Shown here piece after piece: positions 43,534 to 52,903 of a DNA stretch of 64,000 nt. How positions within the stretch are numbered: the stretch's first letter is position 1; each line of letters opens with the position of its first letter. This stretch comes from Arcobacter sp. LC1 (lineage in GTDB: Bacteria > Campylobacterota > Campylobacteria > Campylobacterales > Arcobacteraceae). The position numbers and the translations under genes were made by a program. Location: contig JAACJU010000001.1 in the NCBI GenBank assembly GCA_021378565.1, positions 124,001 to 188,000 of the forward strand, written 5' to 3'. The notes under the pieces were generated by a model that ran no database searches, was not told where the DNA came from, and saw only the letters and a list, made by a program, of their open reading frames with translations.

Positions 43534-45624
43534 TTATTCTTCATAATCTAAAATAGAAGAATTATACTTAATTCCAAAAATATTTGATTTTTTTATATTC
43601 TTGTCATTTTTAATACCATATATTTTTTTAAAATTTTTAACTATTAAGGTAGTGCCAAAAACACTCTCATAACAATCAATTGCTCTTAAAATCATATCTT
43701 TATCTTCAAATTGAGTAATTTCTTTATAATAATAATACTGCATATAAATACTAACTTTGTGTTGCCAAAAATCTATGCTCATATAAAGTGATATTATTTT
43801 ATAGGCTCTCGCTAAATCTGATTCTTTTATACTTTGAATAGAATCATTAAAGTCATTTTTAGCTACATCAATAAAACCTTTATAGGCATCAGTTATTGAT
43901 AAAAATTCATATTTTGTAATAAGATGATAAATTGATTTTATATTTTTTTGCTCAATCGCCTTATCAAGCAAATCTTTAACAGTTCCATAAGAGATTAGCA
44001 TTTCAACTTTTGCTTTATAGGCTGGGAAAAATTTTAAATCTCTAGCAACTTTTTGAAATTGATTTGTATGCGTATCTAGTGTGATTAAGTTATGATATAA
44101 CTCTTTTCCTAATTTTTCATATTCAATATAAAAATAAGCACTTTTTAAAAAAGGATATTTTTCTACATATCTATCAAAAAGTGCATAATGACTCGTAGAA
44201 AAAGACTCTCTCGCTTTCACAAAAATATCATAATTTTGCATAATATTTTTGAGTAATATATTTTTTTCGTCAATTTCCAAAAAACGTTCCAAACTTTTCT
44301 TGACATTTTCTATACTATTTTTATTTTCTAATAAATCTTTTTGAGCTTTTATAAATAATTTATCCCAATATGTTTCAACTTTTGTGTAGCTTAAACTATT
44401 TTTTAAGAAAGGATATTGTTTTACCAATTCATAGGATATTTTATAATTTTTATTTACTAGATTTTGATTAAATTTAATTATATTTTCACTATGATTTAGA
44501 ACTTTTTCATAATTTCCTTTTTTGCCCTTTAATTCAAAAAATGGACTAAGCATTTTATCAACAGTTTCTTTTTTATTTTCTCCTAACAAATACAAAGCTT
44601 GTTTAAAAACATTAAGCCAAGAAGCATTCATTATTTGCAAAAGTCTATAATTTATATACAAAATAATATTTTTATTAATACATTCAAAGGCACTATCATA
44701 TTTTTTTTCATTTATAAAATTCAAAGCTTGAGCTAATTGGTCTTGTTTGTCAAAAAAATACAAAATATTATCTTCACCCAATATTATTAATAAATTTTCA
44801 TCATTAATCAAGTCTTTTATTTTAAGCTTGAGTTCAACAGAATACAAAACATTAATCTTTTTCAAATCAATTAAATTTAATGTTCCATTTTTTGTAGCAC
44901 CTAGGACAGTAAGATTTTCAATATCAGGACGGCAAAAATCAAGACTAATATCTTTGTCTTTTGCCATAATCTGAACTCTTTTAATCATATCATATTTAAA
45001 ATAGCCAAAAGAGCTTTTTTCAAGCTTAAAAAATAAACCATTTTTAAAAACTAATCCATCACCTATCTTAGCTTTCGCTACAAAAGAATCTTTTAGCTTT
45101 TGATATAATAAATCATAGATAAAAACCTTATTTGAAGCAGTAACCAATATTAGAAGTACAGCATCAGGTGAAAAAAAATATTTTTTTATTTCTTCACTAA
45201 TATCAATTTTAATTTGTGAAAAAAATTCCAAATCATTACACATATAACTTAGAATCTTATTCGTTTGGGTAAATACCAATAAAAATTTATCATCAGGTGA
45301 AACTAAAATATCTCTTATTTTTTCACTTGCAAAAATTTCAACCTTTTTACTACTATCTTGTTCAATATCAAAGTAAGCTAAATTTATCCCATCTTTTTCT
45401 GCATAAAAAACTTTCTTATCTTCTGTAATATAAATAGCTAAAGGATTTTTAGGGATTTGTAATTGAATAGTTTTTTCAATATTGTTACGTGCCTTATCAA
45501 TTATATATAAAAGCATATCCACATCTACTAAAAATAAAATTGTAGGACTTATGTCTTTTATATAAAAAATCTTCTTATCAAAACCTAATTTTTCTCTTAT
45601 GATAAACCCTATAGTATCTGCCAC
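43534..45624 (-). CDS. Large hypothetical protein, possible beta-propeller plus helical repeats
   Basis: 696 residues without signal peptide or membrane segment. Roughly the first 290 residues are a series of short strands with repeats such as ILVSPDDKFLLVFTQTNKILSY, FFSPDAVLLILVTASNKVFIYDLLY and LTVLGATKNGTLNLIDL, which look like a WD40-type propeller. The rest is helical with regularly spaced Tyr/Phe, as in TPR-like arrays. It lies 15 nt upstream of ybgC on the same strand. I do not recognise a function; a scaffold or adaptor role is a guess. Confidence 0.8.
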   Translation of the reverse strand: MADTIGFIIREKLGFDKKIFYIKDISPTILFLVDVDMLLYIIDKARNNIEKTIQLQIPKNPLAIYITEDKKVFYAEKDGINLAYFDIEQDSSKKVEIFASEKIRDILVSPDDKFLLVFTQTNKILSYMCNDLEFFSQIKIDISEEIKKYFFSPDAVLLILVTASNKVFIYDLLYQKLKDSFVAKAKIGDGLVFKNGLFFKLEKSSFGYFKYDMIKRVQIMAKDKDISLDFCRPDIENLTVLGATKNGTLNLIDLKKINVLYSVELKLKIKDLINDENLLIILGEDNILYFFDKQDQLAQALNFINEKKYDSAFECINKNIILYINYRLLQIMNASWLNVFKQALYLLGENKKETVDKMLSPFFELKGKKGNYEKVLNHSENIIKFNQNLVNKNYKISYELVKQYPFLKNSLSYTKVETYWDKLFIKAQKDLLENKNSIENVKKSLERFLEIDEKNILLKNIMQNYDIFVKARESFSTSHYALFDRYVEKYPFLKSAYFYIEYEKLGKELYHNLITLDTHTNQFQKVARDLKFFPAYKAKVEMLISYGTVKDLLDKAIEQKNIKSIYHLITKYEFLSITDAYKGFIDVAKNDFNDSIQSIKESDLARAYKIISLYMSIDFWQHKVSIYMQYYYYKEITQFEDKDMILRAIDCYESVFGTTLIVKNFKKIYGIKNDKNIKKSNIFGIKYNSSILDYEE

Positions 45625-45745
45625 AAATTAACCTTTATTTAAGTAATTAGCATCTATTTATTAGAATTATAACCAATAATCACTTTTAAAATTGTTAAAA
45701 GTTTATTTTTTATGTTTCTTTTAGGTTTTACGCGAATAAATATCT

Positions 45746-45771
45746 AAATTATAAAATTATTTTTATAATTT
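45746..45771. repeat. AT-only stem-loop upstream of the amino-acid permease
   Basis: AAATTATAAAA-TTAT-TTTTATAATTT forms a perfect 11-bp stem in the 254-nt gap between the divergent 696-residue protein gene and the APC permease gene. A TATAAT follows at 45834-45839, 40 nt before the permease start. The repeat might be an operator, but its AT-only make-up makes chance symmetry likely. Confidence 0.3.
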
Positions 45772-45878
45772 TCAAGCCAATAAAATAATAAAATAAATTT
45801 TGACTTAGTTTCACATATTAATAATTTATATGATATAATATTTTTTCAAATTAGAAAATTTAGAAAAAAGGAGTTGAA

Positions 45879-47219
45879 ATGAAAGAAAAATTGCAAAAAA
45901 GATATGGCTTTTTTGTTGCTTCATCTATGGTCGTTGGAATAGTTATAGGAATAGGAATATTTTTTAAGGCCAAAGATGTCTTAGCTGCTGCTGGATTAAA
46001 TCCAAAAGTTGCTATCGCAGCATGGGTTATTGGTGGAATTATAACCATTTTATCTGGACTTAGTGCTGCTGAACTAGGAGCTGCTATTCCTGAAACTGGT
46101 GGTATGATAGCTTGGATTAAGAAAATTTATGGAGATAGATTAGGTTTTGTTGTAGGTTGGACGTATATGATTTTATATTTCCCAGCGTTAATCGCAATGA
46201 TTGGTTACTTTTTTGCATTATTTGCCGCTAACTTATTTGGTATTTCTCCTGAACATACCCATTTATTTATAATTCTTCTATCTTTTTTTGCAATTACTTT
46301 TATTTTTATAATGAATGTCATAACTTCAAAATTAGCAGGTAGAATTCAAGCTGTAACAACTGTAATCAAACTAATACCTTTAATTTTAATTTTAATTTTT
46401 GGATTATTATCGCATAACAACATTCAAGGTACTTTCTTTACAAGTCCAAGTGTTGTAAATATGCATTCAAGTTTTATGATTTTATTAGGAACTGCACTTG
46501 TACCTGTAATGTTTGCTTTTGATGGTTGGATTATTGTAGGTACAATATCTGGAGATTTAAAAAATGTAACAAAAGATTTGCCAAGAGCTATTATTTTTGG
46601 TTTAGGTTTTATTGTTCTTTTATATATTTTGTTAAATATTGGACTTTTAGAAGTTTTTCCAGCTCATGAACTAGCAAAAAAAGGTCTTATGGGCGCAGTT
46701 GCATTTCTTTTTGGAGCATATGGCTCTAAGTTAATATATGTAGGAATTGTTATCTCAGCTTTTGGAGTATTGAATGGAATTATCTTAGCTTCAACTAGAG
46801 TTCCTTATGCTCTTGCTATTGAAAACACTTTACCTAAAAAAGATTTTTTTGCTAAAGTTAGCGATAGACATAAACAACCTATAAATTCATCGATTACCAT
46901 GTTTATTTTAACTATGATTTATTTTGTACTGATGTTTATAACTAAACAATATGGTGTTTTTGGTGATGTTCCTGTTGCTATATTTTGGCTTTTTTATTCT
47001 TTACTATTTTTAGGTGTTTTTATATTAAGAAAAAAAGATCCAGACTTAGTTCGACCGTATAAAGTACCTTTTTATCCTCTTGTGCCTTTGATTGCCTTTT
47101 TGGGTGGTGTAGTGATTTTCATTTCAGCTCTATATGCACACCCAATTTATATGGTAATTTCTTTAGTCTTGGCGCTTTTAGGCTTTATTGTTTATCAAAA
47201 TCCTGCTAAAAATAAATAG
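45879..47219 (+). CDS. APC-superfamily amino-acid permease
   Basis: 446 residues with about 12 membrane segments. SMVVGIVIGIGIFFKAKDVLAAAG at the N-terminus is the conserved first helix with the broken GIGIF stretch that binds the amino-acid backbone. AELGAAIPETGGMIAWIKKIYGDRLGF is helix 2 and its loop, again typical of APC-family exchangers. The C-terminal FWLFYSLLFLGVFILRKKDPDLVRPYKVPFYPLVP is a hallmark of the LAT/YjeM-like group. AAAGGAG precedes the ATG. The substrate is unknown. A strong hairpin follows the gene. Confidence 0.92.
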   Translation: MKEKLQKRYGFFVASSMVVGIVIGIGIFFKAKDVLAAAGLNPKVAIAAWVIGGIITILSGLSAAELGAAIPETGGMIAWIKKIYGDRLGFVVGWTYMILYFPALIAMIGYFFALFAANLFGISPEHTHLFIILLSFFAITFIFIMNVITSKLAGRIQAVTTVIKLIPLILILIFGLLSHNNIQGTFFTSPSVVNMHSSFMILLGTALVPVMFAFDGWIIVGTISGDLKNVTKDLPRAIIFGLGFIVLLYILLNIGLLEVFPAHELAKKGLMGAVAFLFGAYGSKLIYVGIVISAFGVLNGIILASTRVPYALAIENTLPKKDFFAKVSDRHKQPINSSITMFILTMIYFVLMFITKQYGVFGDVPVAIFWLFYSLLFLGVFILRKKDPDLVRPYKVPFYPLVPLIAFLGGVVIFISALYAHPIYMVISLVLALLGFIVYQNPAKNK

Positions 47220-47243
47220 CAAAACAAGATTAAGATTAAAATG

Positions 47244-47271
47244 ATTACCCTTGCACTTTGGCAAGGGTAAT
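47244..47271 (+). terminator. Strong hairpin after the amino-acid permease
   Basis: ATTACCCTTGC-ACTTTG-GCAAGGGTAAT is a perfect 11-bp stem beginning 24 nt after the permease stop. The 3' side is AT-rich (ATAAAACATT), not a clear T-run, so it may be an imperfect intrinsic terminator or an mRNA-stabilising stem. Confidence 0.6.
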
Positions 47272-47350
47272 ATAAAACATTAAAAAATATTCAAAAAAAC
47301 TCTAAACTTATTAAACTCCTTTAAATTCAAAATCTTGTATAATTGCTTAA

Positions 47351-49165
47351 ATGAATTTAGAACAAAAAATAAAAGATTTACCAAAACTTGCAGGTGTCTA
47401 TCAATACTATGACAAAAACGGGCATTTACTCTATATTGGTAAAGCAAAAATACTAAAAAATAGAGTCAAAAGCTACTTTAAATTTATTCCCAAACTTGCT
47501 CCTTCAGATAAATTAGGTTTAAGAATTTATAAAATGATAAGTGAAACTGTATCTTTGGAATATATCGTAGTTCCAAATGAATACGAAGCACTTATTTTGG
47601 AAAATTCCTTAATAAAGCAGTTGAAACCAAAATACAATATTTTATTAAGAGATGATAAAACTTTTCCTTATATTTATGTAGATTTTAACCTTGATTTTCC
47701 AAGATTAGAAATAACTAGAAAGGTTATTAATAAAAAAGGTATTAGATATTTTGGGCCATTTAGTTTAGGTGCAAGGGATATTTTAAATTCAATTTATGAG
47801 TTAGTTCCTCTGGTTCAAAAAAAATCTTGTGTAAGAGGTAAAAAAACTTGTCTTTTTTTTCAAATTGGCAAGTGCCTTGGTCCTTGCGAGGGCAGAATAG
47901 CTAAAGATGAATATAAAAAATATCTCAAAACTGCCCTAGATTTTTTATACAATAAATCCAAGCTTTTAGCACTTTTAAAAATAAAAATGAAAGATTTTAC
48001 ACAAGATTGTCTTAGATTTGAAGATGCGCTTATTTTAAGAGATAGAATAAGCACTATAGAAAAATCTCAAATAAAATCTAGTATTGATTTAGCAAAAAAC
48101 CAAAATATTGATATTTTTGCTATATCTCATAACAAAGCAGAACAAGGTGTTGTAGTTTCTATGTTTATTCGAGATGGAAAAGTAATATCTTCAGCAAATT
48201 CATATTTTTCTAGCCAAAATTTTTCTTATGATGAAGCCTATAAAAGAGCTTTAGTGAATTATTACAATCAAGACTTGCTTTTTGTACCAAAAGACATCTT
48301 ACTTGGCAAAGTGATTGAAGAAGAAGAATTTTTAGAGGAATTCATAAAAAATAAGTTTTCAAAAAATATAAAAATTTCTTCTCCAAAAATTGGGCAAAAA
48401 AAAGATTTAGTTAATATTGCTTTAAAAAATTGTGAAGAATTATTGAGAATAAAAACACAAAATGCAAAATACTTGCCAGAAGCAAAATTAAAAGACTTTT
48501 TTGGATTTGAAGAAAGCATTACAAGAATAGAAGGTTTTGATAATTCTCATATGATGGGACAGGCAAAAGTGGGTGCTATGGTTGTTTATGAAAATGGCAA
48601 GTTTTTAAAAAGTGCTTATAGGCACTATAATTTAAGTGCTAGAGATGAATATGGGCAAATGAAAGAAATGCTAAGTGCAAGAGTAAATAGCTTTGATAAG
48701 AACCCTCCTCCTGATTTATGGGTTATTGATGGTGGTAAAACACTTTTAAGCCTTGCAAGGGATATATTGGCCTCTGTTGGAGTAAATATTGCAACTTTGG
48801 GCATTGCTAAAGAAAAAATTGATGCAAAAGCACATAGAGCAAAAGGAAAGGCAAAAGATATCTTGCACACAAAAGATAGTGAGCTTAAACTAAGCACAGC
48901 TGATAAAAATTTGCAATTCATACAAAGAATACGAGATGAATCCCATAGATTTGCTATAACATATCATAAAAAAATGAAACTAAAAGAAGATAAAGAAATC
49001 TCTTTGCTTAACCTAAAAGGCATAGGTGAGGCAACAGTATCAAAGCTACTAAGATATTTTGAAACTTTTGAAAATATTAAAAAAGCTAGTTTTAAAGATT
49101 TAAAAGAACTTATAAATGAAAAAAATGCTAAACTTATCTTTGAATATTTTAATAATAAAAATTAA
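47351..49165 (+). CDS. uvrC: Excinuclease ABC subunit C
   Basis: UvrC makes both incisions in nucleotide excision repair. The 604-residue product has the N-terminal GIY-YIG nuclease (GVYQYYDKNGHLLYIGKAK), a central UvrB-binding region, the RNase H-like 5' nuclease with IEGFDNSHMMGQAKVGAMVV and PPPDLWVIDGGKTLL, and a C-terminal helix-hairpin-helix (LLNLKGIGEATVSKLL). Length is typical. It starts a run of three closely spaced genes with alr and the Sel1 protein. Confidence 0.97.
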   Translation: MNLEQKIKDLPKLAGVYQYYDKNGHLLYIGKAKILKNRVKSYFKFIPKLAPSDKLGLRIYKMISETVSLEYIVVPNEYEALILENSLIKQLKPKYNILLRDDKTFPYIYVDFNLDFPRLEITRKVINKKGIRYFGPFSLGARDILNSIYELVPLVQKKSCVRGKKTCLFFQIGKCLGPCEGRIAKDEYKKYLKTALDFLYNKSKLLALLKIKMKDFTQDCLRFEDALILRDRISTIEKSQIKSSIDLAKNQNIDIFAISHNKAEQGVVVSMFIRDGKVISSANSYFSSQNFSYDEAYKRALVNYYNQDLLFVPKDILLGKVIEEEEFLEEFIKNKFSKNIKISSPKIGQKKDLVNIALKNCEELLRIKTQNAKYLPEAKLKDFFGFEESITRIEGFDNSHMMGQAKVGAMVVYENGKFLKSAYRHYNLSARDEYGQMKEMLSARVNSFDKNPPPDLWVIDGGKTLLSLARDILASVGVNIATLGIAKEKIDAKAHRAKGKAKDILHTKDSELKLSTADKNLQFIQRIRDESHRFAITYHKKMKLKEDKEISLLNLKGIGEATVSKLLRYFETFENIKKASFKDLKELINEKNAKLIFEYFNNKN

Positions 49166-49177
49166 AAGGAAAATATA

Positions 49178-50203
49178 ATGTCAACTATTTATTTAAGTAA
49201 AAAAAACCTATTTCATAACCTAGATAAAGCCTTAAGCATAGTCAAAGAAAAGTCAAAATTAGCACCTGTGTTAAAAGACAATGCCTATGGGCACGGATTA
49301 GTTGAAATGGCTTCACTTCTAAAAGAATACGGAGTTAGCAAGGCTGTTGTTATAACTTGCGATGATGCAGAGAAAATTAAAGATTTCTTTCCTTATATAA
49401 TAGTTTTAGCAGATACTGTAAATGCAAGTTATTCACATGATTTTCACATAGCTATAAATGGTATAGAACAACTCGATGAACTCCCCGCAAACACGAACAT
49501 CCACATCAATTGTGACACAGGGATGCACAGAAATGGAATAAGACCAGATCAGCTAGAAAGCTGTATTCGTGGGGCTCATGAGAGAAAATTGAATATTACT
49601 GGGATTTTTACACACTTTGCATCTTCATACATGGTTACTGAAAGTTTCATTACTCAAAATGAGATATATTCTGTATGCTGCGAGAAGGCAAAGAAATTAT
49701 GTGAAAAACTATCTTTACCCGTTCCAAGCGTCCATTCTTGCAATACTTCGGCACTTTTTAGAGCCAAAAACTTCACTGATGATTTTGCAAGATTAGGTAG
49801 TGGAATGTATGGATATTGTACTTACGGAAAGGGCCTTAAAAATCCAGATTTAAAGCCAGTATTATCGCTAGAAACAAATTTAATATCTAGTAGAATCTTA
49901 AAAAAAGGTCAAAAAATTGGATATGGTGAAACATATGAAGCAAAAGAAGATATGCAAGTTGGAACTTATGATATAGGTTATGCTCAAGGTTTTCCTAGAG
50001 TAGATGAAACCAAAATTTATCATACTCCAGATAATTATAGACTTTTAGGAAGAGTATCTATGGATTATGTATCTTTAGATACAAATGAAAAAAAAGTTAT
50101 TCTTTTTAATAATGTAAGTGGCTTAGCGGCTTTACATAAAACTATAACTATTCAAATCACTTGTTCTTTATCTCCATTTTTAAAAAGAATCATAATAGAA
50201 TGA
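49178..50203 (+). CDS. alr: Alanine racemase
   Basis: Alr supplies D-alanine for peptidoglycan. The 341-residue product has the PLP lysine in PVLKDNAYGHG (residue 33, usually VKANAYGHG), HINCDTGMHRNGI, RLGSGMYGY, and IGYGETY carrying the catalytic tyrosine. GRVSMDYVSLD follows near residue 285. At 341 residues it is slightly short of the usual 360-380. The gene sits 12 nt after uvrC. Its stop overlaps the next start by 4 nt. Confidence 0.94.
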   Translation: MSTIYLSKKNLFHNLDKALSIVKEKSKLAPVLKDNAYGHGLVEMASLLKEYGVSKAVVITCDDAEKIKDFFPYIIVLADTVNASYSHDFHIAINGIEQLDELPANTNIHINCDTGMHRNGIRPDQLESCIRGAHERKLNITGIFTHFASSYMVTESFITQNEIYSVCCEKAKKLCEKLSLPVPSVHSCNTSALFRAKNFTDDFARLGSGMYGYCTYGKGLKNPDLKPVLSLETNLISSRILKKGQKIGYGETYEAKEDMQVGTYDIGYAQGFPRVDETKIYHTPDNYRLLGRVSMDYVSLDTNEKKVILFNNVSGLAALHKTITIQITCSLSPFLKRIIIE

Positions 50204-50865
50204 AGAAAATACTCACTCTTTTACTTTTTATTTGTATTTTTAGTATTTCCATTCAAGCTGATACGCTTAGCAAGGCAAAAAGTTTATGGCAAAATAAACA
50301 ATACAAAGCGGCATTAAAAATTTATCAAAAAGAAGCAAAAAACGATAATCCTAAGGCACTTTATTTTTTAGCTAGACTGTATTATCAAAAAAGAAATTTT
50401 GCTTTGGCAGAAAAATATCTAAAAAAAGCAAGTTCTCTTGGATATTTAAAGGCTAGATATAATTTAGGAGTTTTTTATCAAAATAAAAGTACGAAGTATT
50501 TTGATTTAAAAAAATCCTTTGATATCTTTTATGCACTTGCAACAAAAGATAAATATGCAAGTGCACAAAATCGAATAGGACTTTTTTTACAGCATGGTGT
50601 TTATGTTCAAACTGACTATAAACTTGCAGTAAAGTGGTATGAAAAATCAGCTAAACAAGGCGATGTTGATGCTGAATGTAATTTAGCTTTTATGTATGCA
50701 AGTGGTAAGGGCGTTTTTCCAAACTTTGGAAGAGCACATAATTTTGCAAAAAGAGGATATGCACAAGGTCAAGAAATATGCCGTAAAGTTTGGAAGCAAT
50801 ATAATCTCAAAAATTTTCCAGAAGATAAAAGTTTCAAGATTGGCTTTTTTAAGCCTATTGATTAG
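50200..50865 (+). CDS. Secreted Sel1/TPR-repeat protein
   Basis: 221 residues. The start [20 protein letters not shown] looks like a signal peptide cleaved after about residue 20. Helical Sel1-type repeats follow, for example [71 protein letters not shown]. These match the A-x-x-x-LG-x-x-Y pattern. Such proteins are periplasmic adaptors; the partner is unknown. The ATG at 50200 overlaps the alr stop (ATGA); I prefer it to an in-frame TTG at 50161. Confidence 0.88.
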   Translation: MKKILTLLLFICIFSISIQADTLSKAKSLWQNKQYKAALKIYQKEAKNDNPKALYFLARLYYQKRNFALAEKYLKKASSLGYLKARYNLGVFYQNKSTKYFDLKKSFDIFYALATKDKYASAQNRIGLFLQHGVYVQTDYKLAVKWYEKSAKQGDVDAECNLAFMYASGKGVFPNFGRAHNFAKRGYAQGQEICRKVWKQYNLKNFPEDKSFKIGFFKPID

Positions 50866-51431
50866 ATTTTTGTATGGATAAAGTTGTCTAAAACCCCGAC
50901 AACAGCTTCTATGCTTTGCTCTCCACTTATATCATGCAAAATATTATGATTTTTATAGAAATCTTGTATATCATTTAAGGGATTTTTATAAACTTCCATT
51001 CTATTTAAAAATACTTTTTCATTATCATCGGCACCCCTGGCTCTTCCTAAAACTCTTAATCTTGCAGTTTCGTCGCTAACTTTTACTTCGATTACATTTA
51101 CAAGTTTTACGCTATCATCATTTTTTAGGTATTTGTCAAGCTCTAGCATTTGCTCTTTGCTTCTTGGATATCCATCTATTAATATTATATCTTTTGGTGC
51201 TTTTTTTATAGCTTCTGTTATCGTTTCTATAACTATTTCAATAGGTACTAAATTTCCCTTGCTAACAAAAGAATCAATTATTTTTCCTCTTTCGCTTTTA
51301 GATGCAACTTCAGCTCTAAACATATCTCCTGTTGAATAATGGATAATATTTTTATGTTTTTTTGCTATTAATTCTGCATCTGTTGTTTTGCCACTTCCTG
51401 GTGCACCAATTATCAAAAATATTTTCTTCAT
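50862..51431 (-). CDS. adk: Adenylate kinase
   Basis: Adk interconverts ATP+AMP and 2 ADP. The 189-residue product is the short form without the zinc-lid. It has the P-loop GAPGSGKTT at 9-17, [12 protein letters not shown] for AMP binding, [12 protein letters not shown], and [11 protein letters not shown] in the short lid. The stop overlaps the stop of the convergent Sel1 gene by 4 nt. It is a single-gene unit. Confidence 0.97.
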   Translation of the reverse strand: MKKIFLIIGAPGSGKTTDAELIAKKHKNIIHYSTGDMFRAEVASKSERGKIIDSFVSKGNLVPIEIVIETITEAIKKAPKDIILIDGYPRSKEQMLELDKYLKNDDSVKLVNVIEVKVSDETARLRVLGRARGADDNEKVFLNRMEVYKNPLNDIQDFYKNHNILHDISGEQSIEAVVGVLDNFIHTKI

Positions 51432-51529
51432 CTACATCCTTTTATATTTTCAAAGTATAGCAAATTTTTGCTTATTATAAGGTATTCAGACTGTACATAA
51501 AATATACAAAAATATAATTATTTTAAAAG

Positions 51530-51563
51530 CTTGATTGACTTTGACTCAAGTTTAGGTTATAAT
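51530..51563 (+). promoter_or_regulatory. HAIR operator (HspR site) and cbpA promoter
   Basis: CTTGATT-N7-ACTCAAG at 51530-51550 matches the HspR-associated inverted repeat CTTGAGT-N7-ACTCAAG with a single mismatch in the left arm. TATAAT follows at 51558-51563, so HspR bound here would cover the upstream promoter region. The site precedes cbpA-hspR, as in Campylobacter and Helicobacter, and points to autorepression. Confidence 0.8.
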
Positions 51564-51601
51564 TAAATATTAAATAATATAAGTAAAAAGTAGAGGTCAA
51601 A

Positions 51602-52471
51602 ATGGCAAAAAGTTTATATGAAACACTTGGTATTAGTGAAAGTGCTAGTGCAGATGAAATTAAAAAAGCATATAGAAAATTAGCGAGAAAATACCACCCT
51701 GATGTAAACAAAGACAAAGGGGCTGAAGATAAATTTAAAGAAATAAATGGAGCCTATGAAGTTTTAAGTAATCATGATAAAAAACAGCAATATGACCAAG
51801 TTGGTGATAGTATGTTTGGAGGACAACATTTCCATGATTTTGCACAAGGGCAAAATGCAGGAGTCAATCTAGATGATATACTTAGCCAAATGTTTGGAGG
51901 AGGAGCAAGTGGCTTTAGTGGAGCAGGTTTTGGAAATTCAAATTTTGAAGGTTTTGGAGGTTTTGGCGAACCTGATTTGGATTTACAAGCACAAATAAAT
52001 ATTGACTTTAGGACAGCAGTTCTAGGGGGAAAACAGCATATTTCACTAAATAATACAAGTTTTGATATTAAAATCCCTGAAGGCATAAAAGATGGACAAA
52101 AAATTAGAGCCAAAGGAAAAGGAAAAAGTCTAAATGGTAAAAAAGGCGATTTAATTATAAAAATAAATGTTGCCCCAGATGCGCAGTATTCGCAAAATGG
52201 CTCGACTTTGATTAAATATTTTGATATTCCTTTAAAAACTGCTTGGTTTGGTGGTAAAGTGCAGATTGAGACTCTGCATAAAAATTTTACACTAAAAATA
52301 CCAGAAAATACCAAAGAAAATCAAAAGTTTAGAGTAAAAGATTTAGGAATTTTAGATAGAAAAGCAAAAACAAGAGGCGATTTACATTTAAAAGCAAATA
52401 TAGTCATACCTTCTTTGAGTGAACTTGATGATGATTTAAAAAACTTAATGCAAGAAAAATTGCCTTCTTAA
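51602..52471 (+). CDS. cbpA: DnaJ-family co-chaperone CbpA
   Basis: 289 residues with an N-terminal J-domain (about 5-70; HPD at 32-34), a Gly/Phe-rich linker (about 95-130, [19 protein letters not shown]), and the C-terminal DnaJ-type substrate-binding region (about 135-280). The zinc-finger domain of full DnaJ is absent, which identifies a CbpA-type co-chaperone of DnaK. A HAIR site lies upstream and hspR follows 27 nt downstream. The context is that of a heat-shock operon. Confidence 0.95.
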   Translation: MAKSLYETLGISESASADEIKKAYRKLARKYHPDVNKDKGAEDKFKEINGAYEVLSNHDKKQQYDQVGDSMFGGQHFHDFAQGQNAGVNLDDILSQMFGGGASGFSGAGFGNSNFEGFGGFGEPDLDLQAQINIDFRTAVLGGKQHISLNNTSFDIKIPEGIKDGQKIRAKGKGKSLNGKKGDLIIKINVAPDAQYSQNGSTLIKYFDIPLKTAWFGGKVQIETLHKNFTLKIPENTKENQKFRVKDLGILDRKAKTRGDLHLKANIVIPSLSELDDDLKNLMQEKLPS

Positions 52472-52497
52472 TTTAAAAAAGATGAAAAGGAAAAATG

Positions 52498-52878
52498 ATG
52501 GATAAGAATACTTATAAAGAACCTGTTTATCTGATAAGTGCAGTAGCACAAATTTTAAAAATCCATCCACAAACACTAAGACAATATGAGCGAGAAGGAC
52601 TTATAAAACCTTCAAGATCAAACGGCAAAATAAGACTATATTCTCAAAATGATATAGATAATATAAAAACTATTTTACAATTAACTAGAGATTTAGGGAT
52701 AAATTTAGCTGGGGTTGATGTCATATTAAACTTAAAAGCAAAACTTGAGCTTGTAGAAAATGAATTAAAAATCTCTAAAGCAAAACTTGCAAAATTTGAG
52801 AAGCTTGGAATTGAACCACTTTCAAAAGCCTTAGTTCTTAGAAATTCAAGTGAACTTATAGTTATAGAAGAAATTTAG
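52498..52878 (+). CDS. hspR: MerR-family heat-shock repressor HspR
   Basis: 126 residues. A winged-helix MerR-type HTH at about 10-80 has EPVYLISAVAQILKIHPQTLRQYEREGLIKPSRSNGKIRLYS, the hallmark of HspR, followed by a short helical tail. HspR represses chaperone operons in this phylum together with HrcA, and represses its own. I choose the second of two tandem ATGs, 7 nt from AAAAGG. The HAIR site upstream of cbpA is its likely target. Confidence 0.95.
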   Translation: MDKNTYKEPVYLISAVAQILKIHPQTLRQYEREGLIKPSRSNGKIRLYSQNDIDNIKTILQLTRDLGINLAGVDVILNLKAKLELVENELKISKAKLAKFEKLGIEPLSKALVLRNSSELIVIEEI

Positions 52879-52903
52879 ATTTTAAACGCCATAACTATTC
52901 TTA

